Both the position numbers and the translations under genes were made by a program. DNA of 49,325 bases. Origin: Trujillonella endophytica. Its GTDB lineage: Bacteria; Actinomycetota; Actinomycetes; Mycobacteriales; Geodermatophilaceae. The stretch spans positions 1 to 49,325 of the forward strand of contig NZ_JABGCI010000017.1 of assembly GCF_019799905.1 (NCBI RefSeq), in the 5' to 3' direction. The first letter of the stretch is position 1. Each line of letters begins with the position of its first letter. Shown here piece after piece: positions 14,063 through 22,474 of this stretch. The notes beneath the pieces were generated by a model that saw nothing but the letters and a program-made list of their open reading frames with translations, was not told the DNA's origin and did no database searches.

Positions 14063-15061
14063 TCAGGCCGGAACCGAGGCCATCGCCTCCGCGGTCAGCT
14101 CGACGGCGCGCAGCCGGCGCTCGGGGGCGGGGGACTGGAAGGCGACGATCAGCTCGTCGGCGTCCGCGCGCTCGCGGAAGGCGGTCAGCTGGTCGCGGAC
14201 CTCGGCCGGCGTGCCGACGGCGGTGTGGGTGAGCATCCCGTCGACGTGGACGGCGGCCCCGCCGCTCAGCAGCAGGTCGGCCTCGGCGTCGGAGAGGTCC
14301 CGCCCGCGGCCGAACAGCCCGGTCGCAAGCCGCCGGCGGACCGCGGCCACGTCGGCGCGGGCGGCCTCCGTGGTGCCGGCGGCCACCACGTTCACCCCCG
14401 CGATCACGTACGGCCGGTCCAGCTGGGCCGACGGCCGGAACTCGCTGCGGTAGGCAGCGACGGCCGGCTCGAGCATCTGCGGCGCGAAGTGCGAGGCGAA
14501 CGCGTACGGCAGCCCCAGCGCGGCGGCGAGCGTGGCGCCGAACATCGACGAGCCGAGGACGTACAGCGGGACGTTCGAGCCGCGGCCGGGCACCGCGTTG
14601 ACGCCGGCCACCCGGGTCTCGCCGGCGAGGTAGGCCTGCAGCTCCAGCACGTCCTGCGGGAAGCGGTCGGAGGAGGTGTGGTCGCGGCGCAGCGCGTACA
14701 TGGTGTTCTGGTCGCTGCCCGGCGCGCGGCCCAGGCCCAGGTCGATCCGGCCGGGGTACATCGCGTCGAGCGTGCCGAACTGCTCGGCGATGGTCAGCGG
14801 CGAGTGGTTGGGCAGCATCACGCCGCCGGCGCCGAGCCGGATGCTGCTGGTGTGCGCGCCGACGTGGCTGATGAGCACGCTGGTGGCCGAGGACGCGATC
14901 GTCGGCATGTTGTGGTGCTCGGCGTACCAGACCCGCCGGTACCCGTGCTCCTCGGCGGCGCGGGCCAGGGCGACGCTGGCGGCGATGCTCTCGCCGGCGG
15001 TCTGGCCCGGCGCGATCGGGGCGAGGTCGAGGACGGACAGCGGCAGGGACTGGTCGGACAC
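14063..15061 (-). CDS. LLM-class flavin-dependent oxidoreductase
   Basis: A 332-residue bacterial-luciferase-like enzyme of the group that begins LSVLDLAPIAPGQT. Further family marks are EHGYRRVWYAEHHNMPTIAS, GGVMLPNHSPLTIAEQFGTLD and PGRIDLGLGRAPGSD. Such proteins bind reduced FMN (or F420 in some actinobacteria) and oxidise small substrates; the substrate here is unknown. A longer frame is open to 15193, but GTG 15061 is preceded by GAGAGG and matches the family start. It is divergent from the acyl-CoA ligase gene at 15217. No partner flavin reductase is adjacent. Confidence 0.85.
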   Translation of the reverse strand: MSDQSLPLSVLDLAPIAPGQTAGESIAASVALARAAEEHGYRRVWYAEHHNMPTIASSATSVLISHVGAHTSSIRLGAGGVMLPNHSPLTIAEQFGTLDAMYPGRIDLGLGRAPGSDQNTMYALRRDHTSSDRFPQDVLELQAYLAGETRVAGVNAVPGRGSNVPLYVLGSSMFGATLAAALGLPYAFASHFAPQMLEPAVAAYRSEFRPSAQLDRPYVIAGVNVVAAGTTEAARADVAAVRRRLATGLFGRGRDLSDAEADLLLSGGAAVHVDGMLTHTAVGTPAEVRDQLTAFRERADADELIVAFQSPAPERRLRAVELTAEAMASVPA

Positions 15062-15216
15062 GGTGTACGGGTACCTCTCGTCGGCGGTGCTCGTCAGGGG
15101 CAACCGCGCGGGCCCCGTCCTCCTTCCCGGCTCCCCCCGAGCGTGGGTGGTGGCGGCCGGGGGACGGCGGGAGGGTGGCGGGGACAGCGACACCGTCCCG
15201 CCCCGGAGGCCGTGCC

Positions 15217-16929
15217 ATGACCACCCAGCCGCCCCTGCCCTCCTACGCCAGCGGGACGTCGTCCGTGCCGCTGCTCGGCGACACCATCGGCGCGGACCTC
15301 GACCGCACCGTGGCCCGGGTGGGGGACCGGGAGGCGCTGGTCGAGTGCGCGACCGGCCGGCGGTTCACGTACCCGGAGTTCGCCGCCGAGGTCGATGCGG
15401 TGGCGCTCGGCCTCGACGCGCTCGGGGTGGCCAAGGGCGACCGGGTCGGCATCTGGGCGCCCAACTGCGCGGAGTGGGCGTTCGTCCAGTACGCCACGGC
15501 GAAGCTCGGGGCGGTCCTGGTCAACGTGAACCCGGCCTACCGCACGCACGAGCTGCGCTACGTGCTCCAGCAGGCGGGCATCTCGGTGCTGGTCAGCGCG
15601 CCCGAGTTCAAGACCAGCGACTACCGGGCGATGGTCTCCGAGGTCCGGGGCGAGTGCCCGGCGCTGCGCGAGGTGGTGTTCCTCGGCGACCCGGAGTGGG
15701 ACCGGCTGCTCGCCGCCGGCCGCGCCGCGGACCGCGGGCTGCTCGCGGAGCGGCGGGCGCAGCTGTCGGCCGACGACCCGATCAACATCCAGTACACGTC
15801 GGGCACCACCGGCTTCCCCAAGGGCGCGACGCTCACCCACCACAACCTGCTCAACAACGGCTTCTTCGTCGGCGAGGGCTGCGGCTACACCGAGGCCGAC
15901 CGCATCTGCATCCCGGTGCCCTACTACCACTGCTTCGGCATGGGGATGGGCAACCTCGCGGCCACCAGCCACGGCGCGACGATGGTGATCCCGGCGCCCG
16001 GCTTCGACCCGGCGGCGACCCTGCGGGCGGTCCAGGAGGAGCGCTGCACCTCGCTGTACGGCGTCCCGACCATGTTCATCGCGGAGCTGGCGCTGCCCGA
16101 CGTGGCCTCCTACGACCTCTCGTCGCTGCGCACCGGGATCATGGCCGGCTCGCCGTGCCCGGTGGAGGTCATGAAGCGGGTGGTCGCCGAGATGGGCATG
16201 ACCGAGGTGACCATCTGCTACGGGATGACCGAGACCTCGCCGGTGTCCACCCAGACCGGCGCGGACGACGACCTGGACCGGCGCACCTCCACGGTCGGAC
16301 GCGTCCACCCGCACCTGGAGGTCAAGATCGTCGACCCGGGCACCGGGCTCACCGTGCCGCGCGGCGAGCCGGGGGAGCTGTGCACCCGCGGCTACTCGGT
16401 GATGCTCGGCTACTGGGACGAGCCGGGGAAGACCGCCGAGGTGATCGACGCCGCCCGCTGGATGCACACCGGCGACCTCGCGGTGATGGACGCCGAGGGC
16501 TACGTGAACATCGTCGGCCGGATCAAGGACATGGTGATCCGCGGCGGGGAGAACGTGTACCCGCGCGAGGTCGAGGAGTTCCTGTACACCCACCCCGACG
16601 TCGTCGACGCGCAGGTGATCGGGGTGCCCGACGAGCGGTTCGGCGAGGAGCTCATGGCGTGGGTGCGGCTGCGCGAGGGCGCCGAGCCGCTGACCGTGGA
16701 GGCGCTGCGGGAGTTCTGCGCCGGCAAGCTGGCCCACTACAAGGTGCCGCGGTACGTCAAGGTCGTGGACGCCTTCCCGATGACGGTCACCGGCAAGATC
16801 CGCAAGGTGGAGATGCGCGAGGTGTCGGTGGCCGAGCTGGGCCTGGAGGCGGCGGCCGCGGTGCGCAACGCCCTAGCGCAGATCCATGGACGTCCAACTA
16901 CCTGCGCTACGATCGTCGGGTCCTGGTAG
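15217..16929 (+). CDS. Acyl-CoA synthetase (AMP-forming, fatty-acid/short-chain type)
   Basis: A 570-residue ANL-superfamily ligase. The P-loop-like YTSGTTGFPKGATLTHHN, VPYYHCFGMGMGN, CYGMTETSPVSTQ, the ATP/hinge motif GRIKDMVIRGGENVYPREVEEF and the catalytic Lys motif VTGKIRKVEMRE are all present. It resembles FadD-type medium/short-chain acyl-CoA synthetases. Directly downstream is icmF, so it may activate butyrate, isobutyrate or a branched acid that the mutase isomerises (inference). ATG 15217 follows CCGGAGG. The last 20 or so codons run through the icmF promoter/operator and end in an unusual tail, so the C-terminus may be constrained by overlapping regulatory DNA. Confidence 0.88.
   Translation: MTTQPPLPSYASGTSSVPLLGDTIGADLDRTVARVGDREALVECATGRRFTYPEFAAEVDAVALGLDALGVAKGDRVGIWAPNCAEWAFVQYATAKLGAVLVNVNPAYRTHELRYVLQQAGISVLVSAPEFKTSDYRAMVSEVRGECPALREVVFLGDPEWDRLLAAGRAADRGLLAERRAQLSADDPINIQYTSGTTGFPKGATLTHHNLLNNGFFVGEGCGYTEADRICIPVPYYHCFGMGMGNLAATSHGATMVIPAPGFDPAATLRAVQEERCTSLYGVPTMFIAELALPDVASYDLSSLRTGIMAGSPCPVEVMKRVVAEMGMTEVTICYGMTETSPVSTQTGADDDLDRRTSTVGRVHPHLEVKIVDPGTGLTVPRGEPGELCTRGYSVMLGYWDEPGKTAEVIDAARWMHTGDLAVMDAEGYVNIVGRIKDMVIRGGENVYPREVEEFLYTHPDVVDAQVIGVPDERFGEELMAWVRLREGAEPLTVEALREFCAGKLAHYKVPRYVKVVDAFPMTVTGKIRKVEMREVSVAELGLEAAAAVRNALAQIHGRPTTCATIVGSW
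16874..16909. promoter_or_regulatory. Concentric 36-bp dyad at the icmF promoter
   Basis: Outer arms TAGCGCAG (16874-16881) and CTGCGCTA (16902-16909) are perfect inverted repeats. The exact 10-bp palindrome TGGACGTCCA (16887-16896) sits at the same centre (16891.5). The core repeats as TGGACGTCCG at 16931-16940, 44 bp downstream. The dyad lies inside the 3' end of the upstream ligase gene and touches the -10 hexamer of icmF. It is a likely operator, perhaps for the MarR-type regulator downstream. Confidence 0.6.
16908..16913 (+). promoter_or_regulatory. -10 element of the icmF promoter
   Basis: TACGAT is a good actinobacterial -10 hexamer. A clear -35 is lacking (TGGACG at 16887 would give a short 15-bp spacer). 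The predicted start near 16920 leaves a leader of about 43 nt before GTG 16963, too short for a cobalamin riboswitch. Confidence 0.45.
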
Positions 16930-16962
16930 CTGGACGTCCGAGCATCTCGTCTGGAGCCCGCC

Positions 16963-19900
16963 GTGACCGCTCAGCCGACTCCTGCCCGGCCGCCGCTGCA
17001 CGTGCCGGTGCACCCGGTCCGGTTCGTGACCGCCGCGAGCCTGTTCGACGGCCATGACGCGGCGATCAACGTGATGCGCCGGCTGCTGCAGAGCCAGGGC
17101 GCCGAGGTGGTGCACCTGGGCCACGACCGCGGGGTGGACGCCGTCGTGCGGGCCGCGCTGGAGGAGGACGTGCAGGGCGTTGCCGTCTCCTCCTACCAGG
17201 GCGGGCACGTCGAGTACTTCAGCTACCTGCGGGAGCGGCTGAGCGCCGCGGGCGCCGGCCACGTCCAGGTGTTCGGCGGCGGGGGAGGCGTGATCGTCCC
17301 CGACGAGATCGCGCTGCTGCGCGAGCGCGGGGTGCGGATCTTCTCGCCCGAGGACGGCGCCCGGCTCGGCCTCCCCGGCATGGTCAACGAGCTGATCCGC
17401 ACCTGCGACGTCGACCTGGCCGGCACCGCGCCGGACGCCGACGCCGTCCTCGCCGGTTCCCCCGCCGCGCTGGCCCGCGCGATCACCGTGCTCGAGTCCG
17501 GCCGCGCGCCGGAGCTCGCCGCCCGGCTCCGGGAGGCGGCCGCTGCCCGCACGGTGCCGGTCCTCGGCATCACCGGCACCGGCGGCTCGGGGAAGTCCTC
17601 GCTGACCGACGAGCTGCTGCGCCGGCTGCGCCTGGACCAGGGCGACCGGCTGCGGGTCGCCGTCCTGGCCATCGACCCGACCCGCCGGCGCGGCGGGGGA
17701 GCGCTGCTCGGCGACCGGATCCGGATGAACGCGCTGGAGGAGACGGTCGACGGCGACCGCACCTTCTTCCGCTCGCTGGCCACCCGCACCGCCGGCGCGC
17801 AGGTGCCCGAGCACCTGGACGACGTCCTGGCCGCCGTCCGCGCCGCCGGATTCGACCTCGTCCTCGTCGAGACGCCGGGCATCGGGCAGGGCGACGCGGC
17901 GATCGTGCCGTTCAGCGACGTCTCGCTGTACGTGATGACGCCGGAGTTCGGGGCCGCGTCGCAGCTGGAGAAGATCGACATGCTCGACTTCGCCGACGTC
18001 GTCGCCGTGAACAAGTACGAGCGCCGCGGCGCCGAGGACGCCCGCCGCGACGTCTCCCGGCAGCTGGTGCGCAACCGCGAGGCCTTCGGGCAGTCGTGGG
18101 AGTCGATGCCGGTGTTCGGCACCAGCGCGGCCCGCTTCAACGACGACGGCGTGACCGCCCTCTACCAGCACCTGCGCGGGCTGCTCGCCGAGCGCGGGCT
18201 CGCGGTGGCCGAGGGCGCGCTGCCGCCGGTCGACGTCCGGGCGTCCAGCGCCCTGGCCGGCGTCGTCCCCGCGGCCCGGGCGCGGTACCTGGCCGAGATC
18301 ACCGAGACCGTCCGCGGCTACCACCGGGCCACCGAGGAGCAGGCAGAGCTCGCCCGGCGGCGCCAGCACCTGCGCACCGCTGCCGCCGTCCTGGACGGGG
18401 AGGCGGCGGAGGCCGCCCGCGCGGCCGCCGAGGCCACCGAGCTGGAGCCCGGGGTGCGCGACCTGCTGGAGCGCTGGCCGTCGGTCGTCGAGCAGTACGC
18501 GGGCGACGAGCTGACCTACACGGTCCGGGGGAGGGACATCACCGTCCCGCTCACCCGGGAGACGCTGTCCGGGACGAAGGTGCGGCGGGTCGCGCTGCCG
18601 CGCACCCGGGACGACGGCGAGCTCGTGCGGTTCCTGCGGCGGGAGAACCTCCCCGGTGCCTTCCCGTTCACCGCGGGGGTCTTCCCCGTCAAGCGCGAGG
18701 GGGAGGCCCCGGCGCGGATGTTCGCCGGCGAGGGCGACCCGTTCCGCACCAACCGGCGGTTCCGGCTGCTCAGCGAGGGCCAGCCGGCGACCCGGCTGTC
18801 GACCGCCTTCGACTCGGTGACGCTGTACGGGCGCGACCCCGAGCTGCGCCCCGACGTCTACGGCAAGGTCGGCACCTCCGGCGTCTCGATCGCGACGCTG
18901 GACGACATGCGGGAGCTGTACGCCGGCTTCGACCTGTGCAGCCCGACGACGTCGGTGTCCATGACCATCAACGGGCCGGCGCCGGCGATCCTGGCGATGT
19001 TCCTGAACACCGCGATCGACCAGCAGCTGGACCGGTTCCGCGCCGACGAGGGCCGCGACCCCGACGCCACCGAGGTCGAGGAGATCCGCGGCCGGGTGCT
19101 GTCGACGGTGCGCGGCACCGTGCAGGCCGACATCCTCAAGGAGGACCAGGGGCAGAACACCTGCATCTTCTCCACCGAGTTCGCGCTGCGCTGCATGGCC
19201 GACATCCAGCAGTGGTTCATCGCCCACCAGGTGCGCAACTTCTACTCGGTCTCGATCTCCGGCTACCACATCGCCGAGGCCGGGGCGAACCCCCTCAGCC
19301 AGCTCGCCTTCACGCTGGCCAACGCCTTCACCTACGTCGAGGCCTACCTCGCCCGGGGCATGGCGATCGACGACTTCGCGCCCAACCTGAGCTTCTTCCT
19401 CTCCAACGGGATGGACGCCGAGTACACCGTCATCGGCCGGGTGGCCCGGCGGATCTGGGCCGTGGCCATGCGGGACCGCTACGGCGCGGGCCCGCGCGCG
19501 CAGCAGCTGAAGTACCACGTGCAGACGTCGGGCCGGTCGCTGCACGCGCAGGAGATGGACTTCAACGACATCCGCACCACGCTGCAGGCGCTGTGCGCGA
19601 TCTACGACAACGCCAACAGCCTGCACACCAACGCCTACGACGAGGCGGTCACCACGCCCTCGGCGCACTCGGTCCGCCGGGCACTGGCCATCCAGATGAT
19701 CATCGACCGCGAGTGGGGCCTGGCCGCGAACGAGAACCCGCTGCAGGGCTCGGCGATCGTGGAGGAGCTCACCGACCTGGTCGAGGAGGCGGTGCTGGAG
19801 GAGTTCGACCGCATCGCCGAGCGCGGCGGCGTGCTCGGGGCGATGGAGACCGGCTACCAGCGCGGCCGGATCCAGGACGAGTCGATGCTCTACGAGCACC

Positions 19901-20214
19901 GCAAGCACGACGGCAGCCTGCCGATCATCGGCGTCAACACCTTCCTCGACCCGCGCCGCGACGAGCAGCCGCCGGGGCCCGTGGAGCTGGCGCGCGCCAC
20001 CGAGGACGAGAAGAAGTCGCAGCTGGCGCGGCTCGAGGACTTCCAGGCCCGGCACGCCGCCGAGTCCCCGGCCGCGCTGGCCCGGCTGCGCGAGGTCGCG
20101 ATGAGCGGGGGCAACGTCTTCGACGCCCTGATGGACGCCGTCCGGGTCTGCTCGCTCGGGCAGATCAGCGACGCCTTCTTCGAGGTGGGTGGCCGGTACC
20201 GGCGGTCGGTGTGA
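16963..20214 (+). CDS. icmF: Fused isobutyryl-CoA mutase IcmF (B12-dependent mutase with G-protein chaperone)
   Basis: A 1083-residue three-part protein. The N-terminal cobalamin domain has SLFDGHDAAINVMRR with the cobalt-ligand His and the following VVHLGHDRGVD. The middle MeaB-like GTPase chaperone has Walker A GITGTGGSGKSS (about residues 204-215), ETPGIGQGD and the base-recognition NKYE. The C-terminal mutase barrel has MFAGEGDPFRTNRRF, SVSMTINGPAPAILAMF, NFYSVSISGYHIAEAGANP and QTSGRSLHAQEMDFND. The length and order are those of IcmF, which interconverts isobutyryl-CoA and n-butyryl-CoA; some members act on pivalyl- or isovaleryl-CoA. The GTG 16963 start has TGGAG upstream. Its promoter lies in the preceding ligase gene. 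Confidence 0.95.
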   Translation: MTAQPTPARPPLHVPVHPVRFVTAASLFDGHDAAINVMRRLLQSQGAEVVHLGHDRGVDAVVRAALEEDVQGVAVSSYQGGHVEYFSYLRERLSAAGAGHVQVFGGGGGVIVPDEIALLRERGVRIFSPEDGARLGLPGMVNELIRTCDVDLAGTAPDADAVLAGSPAALARAITVLESGRAPELAARLREAAAARTVPVLGITGTGGSGKSSLTDELLRRLRLDQGDRLRVAVLAIDPTRRRGGGALLGDRIRMNALEETVDGDRTFFRSLATRTAGAQVPEHLDDVLAAVRAAGFDLVLVETPGIGQGDAAIVPFSDVSLYVMTPEFGAASQLEKIDMLDFADVVAVNKYERRGAEDARRDVSRQLVRNREAFGQSWESMPVFGTSAARFNDDGVTALYQHLRGLLAERGLAVAEGALPPVDVRASSALAGVVPAARARYLAEITETVRGYHRATEEQAELARRRQHLRTAAAVLDGEAAEAARAAAEATELEPGVRDLLERWPSVVEQYAGDELTYTVRGRDITVPLTRETLSGTKVRRVALPRTRDDGELVRFLRRENLPGAFPFTAGVFPVKREGEAPARMFAGEGDPFRTNRRFRLLSEGQPATRLSTAFDSVTLYGRDPELRPDVYGKVGTSGVSIATLDDMRELYAGFDLCSPTTSVSMTINGPAPAILAMFLNTAIDQQLDRFRADEGRDPDATEVEEIRGRVLSTVRGTVQADILKEDQGQNTCIFSTEFALRCMADIQQWFIAHQVRNFYSVSISGYHIAEAGANPLSQLAFTLANAFTYVEAYLARGMAIDDFAPNLSFFLSNGMDAEYTVIGRVARRIWAVAMRDRYGAGPRAQQLKYHVQTSGRSLHAQEMDFNDIRTTLQALCAIYDNANSLHTNAYDEAVTTPSAHSVRRALAIQMIIDREWGLAANENPLQGSAIVEELTDLVEEAVLEEFDRIAERGGVLGAMETGYQRGRIQDESMLYEHRKHDGSLPIIGVNTFLDPRRDEQPPGPVELARATEDEKKSQLARLEDFQARHAAESPAALARLREVAMSGGNVFDALMDAVRVCSLGQISDAFFEVGGRYRRSV

Positions 20215-20290
20215 GGACGGCGGGGCGCGCGGCGTCGGCGGTCGCGGTGCCCGCGCGGTGTGAGGGAGCGGCTGCGGGAGGATGACCGCC

Positions 20291-20797
20291 GTGAGCACGC
20301 CGTCCCTGCCCTTCGACCCCGTCGCGGAGGCCACCCGGCACTGGCGCGAGCACGGCTGGGGCTCCGCCGCCGTCGGCATGGAGGCGGTCACCTCGCTCAT
20401 GCGCGCCCAGGCGATCGTGCAGGCGCGGGTCGACGAGGTGCTGCGGCCGCTGCAGCTGACCTTCGCCCGCTACGAGCTGCTCATGCTGCTGTCGTTCACC
20501 CGCACCGGTGCGCTGCCCATGGCCAAGGCCGGCGCCCGGCTGCAGGTGCACCCGGCGAGCGTCACCAACGCGGCGAGCCGGCTGGAGGCCGCCGAGCTGG
20601 TGCGCCGCCGTCCGCACCCGGAGGACGGCCGCGGCGTCCTCGTGGAGATCACCGACGCCGGCCGGGCGCTGGCCGCCGAGGCGACCGCCCGCATCAACGA
20701 GGTCTTCACCTCCCCGGAGCTCAGCAACGACCGGATGCGCGACCTCATCGACATCCTGCGCGACCTGCGCCGCACCGCCGGCGACTTCGGCGACTGA
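20291..20797 (+). CDS. MarR-family transcriptional regulator
   Basis: A 168-residue winged-helix regulator. The core runs PLQLTFARYELLMLLSFTRTGALPMAKAGARLQVHPASVTNAASRLEAAELVRRRPHPEDGRG, with the recognition helix at HPASVTNAASRLE and the wing at DGRGVLVEIT. An in-frame ATG at 20282 exists, but the GGGAGG site (20276-20281) would be one base away from it and has a better 9-nt spacing to GTG 20291. It follows icmF by about 75 bp and its stop overlaps the next ATG (TGATG). A role in controlling icmF through the dyad at 16874-16909 is plausible from position only. Confidence 0.85.
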   Translation: MSTPSLPFDPVAEATRHWREHGWGSAAVGMEAVTSLMRAQAIVQARVDEVLRPLQLTFARYELLMLLSFTRTGALPMAKAGARLQVHPASVTNAASRLEAAELVRRRPHPEDGRGVLVEITDAGRALAAEATARINEVFTSPELSNDRMRDLIDILRDLRRTAGDFGD

Positions 20798-21564
20798 TGG
20801 GCGCCGTCGCGGACGACCTCGGGGCGGCGGTGCCGCTCCCGGTGCCGCCGCGGCGGGTGGTCTCCCTCGTGCCGTCGCTGACCGAGGCGCTGGCGGTCAC
20901 CGTGCCCGACCGGCTGGTCGGTGCCACCGACTGGTGCACCCACCCCGCGGGCCTCGACGTGACCCGCGTGCGGGGGACGAAGAACCCGGACCGGGCCGCG
21001 ATCGCCGCGCTCACGCCGGACCTCGTCGTCGCCAACCGGGAGGAGAACCGGCGCCTGGACGTCGACCGGCTGCGCGCGGCCGGCATCCCGGTGTGGGTGA
21101 CGGTGATCGAGTCGGTGGACGGGGCGATCGCGTCGCTGCGGCGGCTGTTCACCGAGGCGCTGGCGGTGGAGGAGCCGACCTGGCTGGCCGACGGCGCGGC
21201 GGCCTGGGCGGAGCCGCCGCCGGTCCGCGGACTCCGCGTCGCCGTCCCGATCTGGCGCGACCCGTGGATGGTGGTCGGCCCGCGCACCTTCGCCGGCGAC
21301 GTGCTGGCCCGGCTCGGGCTGGTCAACGTCTTCGGCGGGGGCGAGGACCGCTACCCGCACACCACCCCGGAGGCCGTCCGCGCGGCCGGTGCCGCAGCCG
21401 TGCTGCTGCCCGACGAGCCCTACCGGTTCACCGCCGACGACGGTCCCGAGGCGTTCCCCGGGCTGCCCGCCGCGCTGGTCTCCGGCCGCGACCTCACCTG
21501 GTACGGCCCGTCGCTGGCCGGCGCCCGCACCCGCCTGGCCGCCGCGGTCGCCGCCGTCGACTGA
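20797..21564 (+). CDS. BtuF-like helical-backbone metal/cobalamin receptor without signal peptide
   Basis: A 255-residue class III solute-binding fold. RRVVSLVPSLTEALAV is the typical opening of BtuF/FhuD-type proteins, followed by VGATDWCTHP, PDLVVANREENRRLDVDRL, the long helix segment IASLRRLFTEALAV and the C-terminal lobe FAGDVLARLGLVNVFGGGEDRYPHTTPEAV. It has no signal peptide, lipobox or membrane segment and no permease or ATPase beside it, so it should be cytoplasmic. Its ATG overlaps the MarR stop and it sits in the icmF neighbourhood, so intracellular cobalamin or metal binding for the mutase is an attractive inference. The ligand is unproven. Confidence 0.78.
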   Translation: MGAVADDLGAAVPLPVPPRRVVSLVPSLTEALAVTVPDRLVGATDWCTHPAGLDVTRVRGTKNPDRAAIAALTPDLVVANREENRRLDVDRLRAAGIPVWVTVIESVDGAIASLRRLFTEALAVEEPTWLADGAAAWAEPPPVRGLRVAVPIWRDPWMVVGPRTFAGDVLARLGLVNVFGGGEDRYPHTTPEAVRAAGAAAVLLPDEPYRFTADDGPEAFPGLPAALVSGRDLTWYGPSLAGARTRLAAAVAAVD

Positions 21565-21568
21565 CCGG

Positions 21569-21625
21569 CGAGATCTGCACACTCGTCACCATCAGCGCCT
21601 GATGCCGACGAGTGTGCAGATCTCG
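21569..21625. terminator. Nested perfect hairpin between convergent genes (bidirectional terminator)
   Basis: Two perfect 19-bp arms (21569-21587 and 21607-21625; core AGATCTGCACACTCGTC) enclose a 19-nt loop that itself holds a 6-bp stem CATCAG-cgc-CTGATG (21590-21604). It lies between the stop at 21564 and the convergent IclR-type stop at 21634, so it can terminate both transcripts. The long exact arms also suggest a dispersed palindromic repeat. Confidence 0.75.
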
Positions 21626-21633
21626 TCGAGGGG

Positions 21634-22455
21634 TCAGGCGGTGCCGGCGTCGCGGCGCGGCAGCTCCACGTGCGGGCGGGACTGCCAGCGCGCCCAGTCG
21701 GCGCTGACCTCGCCGGCGGTGCGCAGCAGCAGGGGGAGGTGCTCGCCCAGCAACCGGTCGGCGGAGGTCTCCGCCGCGTGCACGGTCACGTTCATCGCCG
21801 CGCGGACGGCGCCCGTGCCGTCCCGCACCGGCACCGCGACCGACCGGACCCCCGGCGCCAGCTCCTCGTCGGCCAGTGCCCAGCCCCGCGCCCGCACGCC
21901 GGTCAGCTCCTCGCGCAGCTGCTCCTCGGTCGTGCCGATGTACGGCGGCAGCCCGGCCCGGCTGGGCTGGGCCAGCACCCCGGCCAGCTCCTCCGGGGGC
22001 ACCGCGGCCAGCAGCACCTTCCCCTGCGACGTCTGCACGGCCGGGAAGCGGGTGCCGATCTCCACGCGCAGCGCGATGAGCTTGGGCACCGACACCCGCG
22101 CGACGTAGACGATGTCCGAGCCGTCGAGCTGAGCCATCGACGACGACTCGCCGGTGCGCGCGACCAGCTCCTCGAGGTGCGGCCGGGCGACGTCCCACAG
22201 GCCCAGCGACCCGACGTAGGCCATGCCGAGGTCCAGCACCCGCGGCGTCAGCGCGAACCCGCCGCCGTCCGACCGCACGTAGCCGAGCTCGGTCAGGGTG
22301 AGCAGCAGCCGCCGCGCCGTCGGCCGGGCCAGGCCGGCGGCCGCCGCGACCTCCGACAGCGACATCGTGCGGGCGGCGGGCCCGAAGCAGGCCAGCACGT
22401 CCAGCCCCCGGGCCAGGGCCTCGACGAACTCCGGCCCGGCGCCTCGCCCCGCCAT
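21634..22455 (-). CDS. IclR-family regulator (PcaR/PcaU-like group)
   Basis: A 273-residue protein. The N-terminal wHTH has FVEALARGLDVLACFG, MSLSEVAAAAGLARPTARRLLLTLTELGYV and DGGGFALTPRVLDLGMAYV. The C-terminal effector domain has LDGSDIVYVARVSV, IGTRFPAVQTSQGKVLLA and VPVRDGTGAVRAAMNVTVH. The group regulates protocatechuate and related aromatic pathways in other bacteria. ATG 22455 lies 19 bp downstream of the amidohydrolase stop on the same strand, so the two are probably one transcript and the regulator would control itself. The aromatic-type operon it faces (24180-28066) is the likely target. Confidence 0.88.
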   Translation of the reverse strand: MAGRGAGPEFVEALARGLDVLACFGPAARTMSLSEVAAAAGLARPTARRLLLTLTELGYVRSDGGGFALTPRVLDLGMAYVGSLGLWDVARPHLEELVARTGESSSMAQLDGSDIVYVARVSVPKLIALRVEIGTRFPAVQTSQGKVLLAAVPPEELAGVLAQPSRAGLPPYIGTTEEQLREELTGVRARGWALADEELAPGVRSVAVPVRDGTGAVRAAMNVTVHAAETSADRLLGEHLPLLLRTAGEVSADWARWQSRPHVELPRRDAGTA

Positions 22456-22474
22456 CAGCGTCCGCCCCGTCCGG

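Noticed and set aside
16914..16962. Cobalamin riboswitch before the B12-dependent mutase
   Set aside because: The leader is under 50 nt and holds no B12-box-like sequence; a cobalamin riboswitch needs about 200 nt.
16873..20400. Open frame of over 1100 codons antisense to icmF
   Set aside because: The plus strand shows a complete IcmF with all motifs. At this GC content, antisense frames stay open because stop codons are rare. The antisense translation is Val/Arg/Gly-rich with no recognisable domain.
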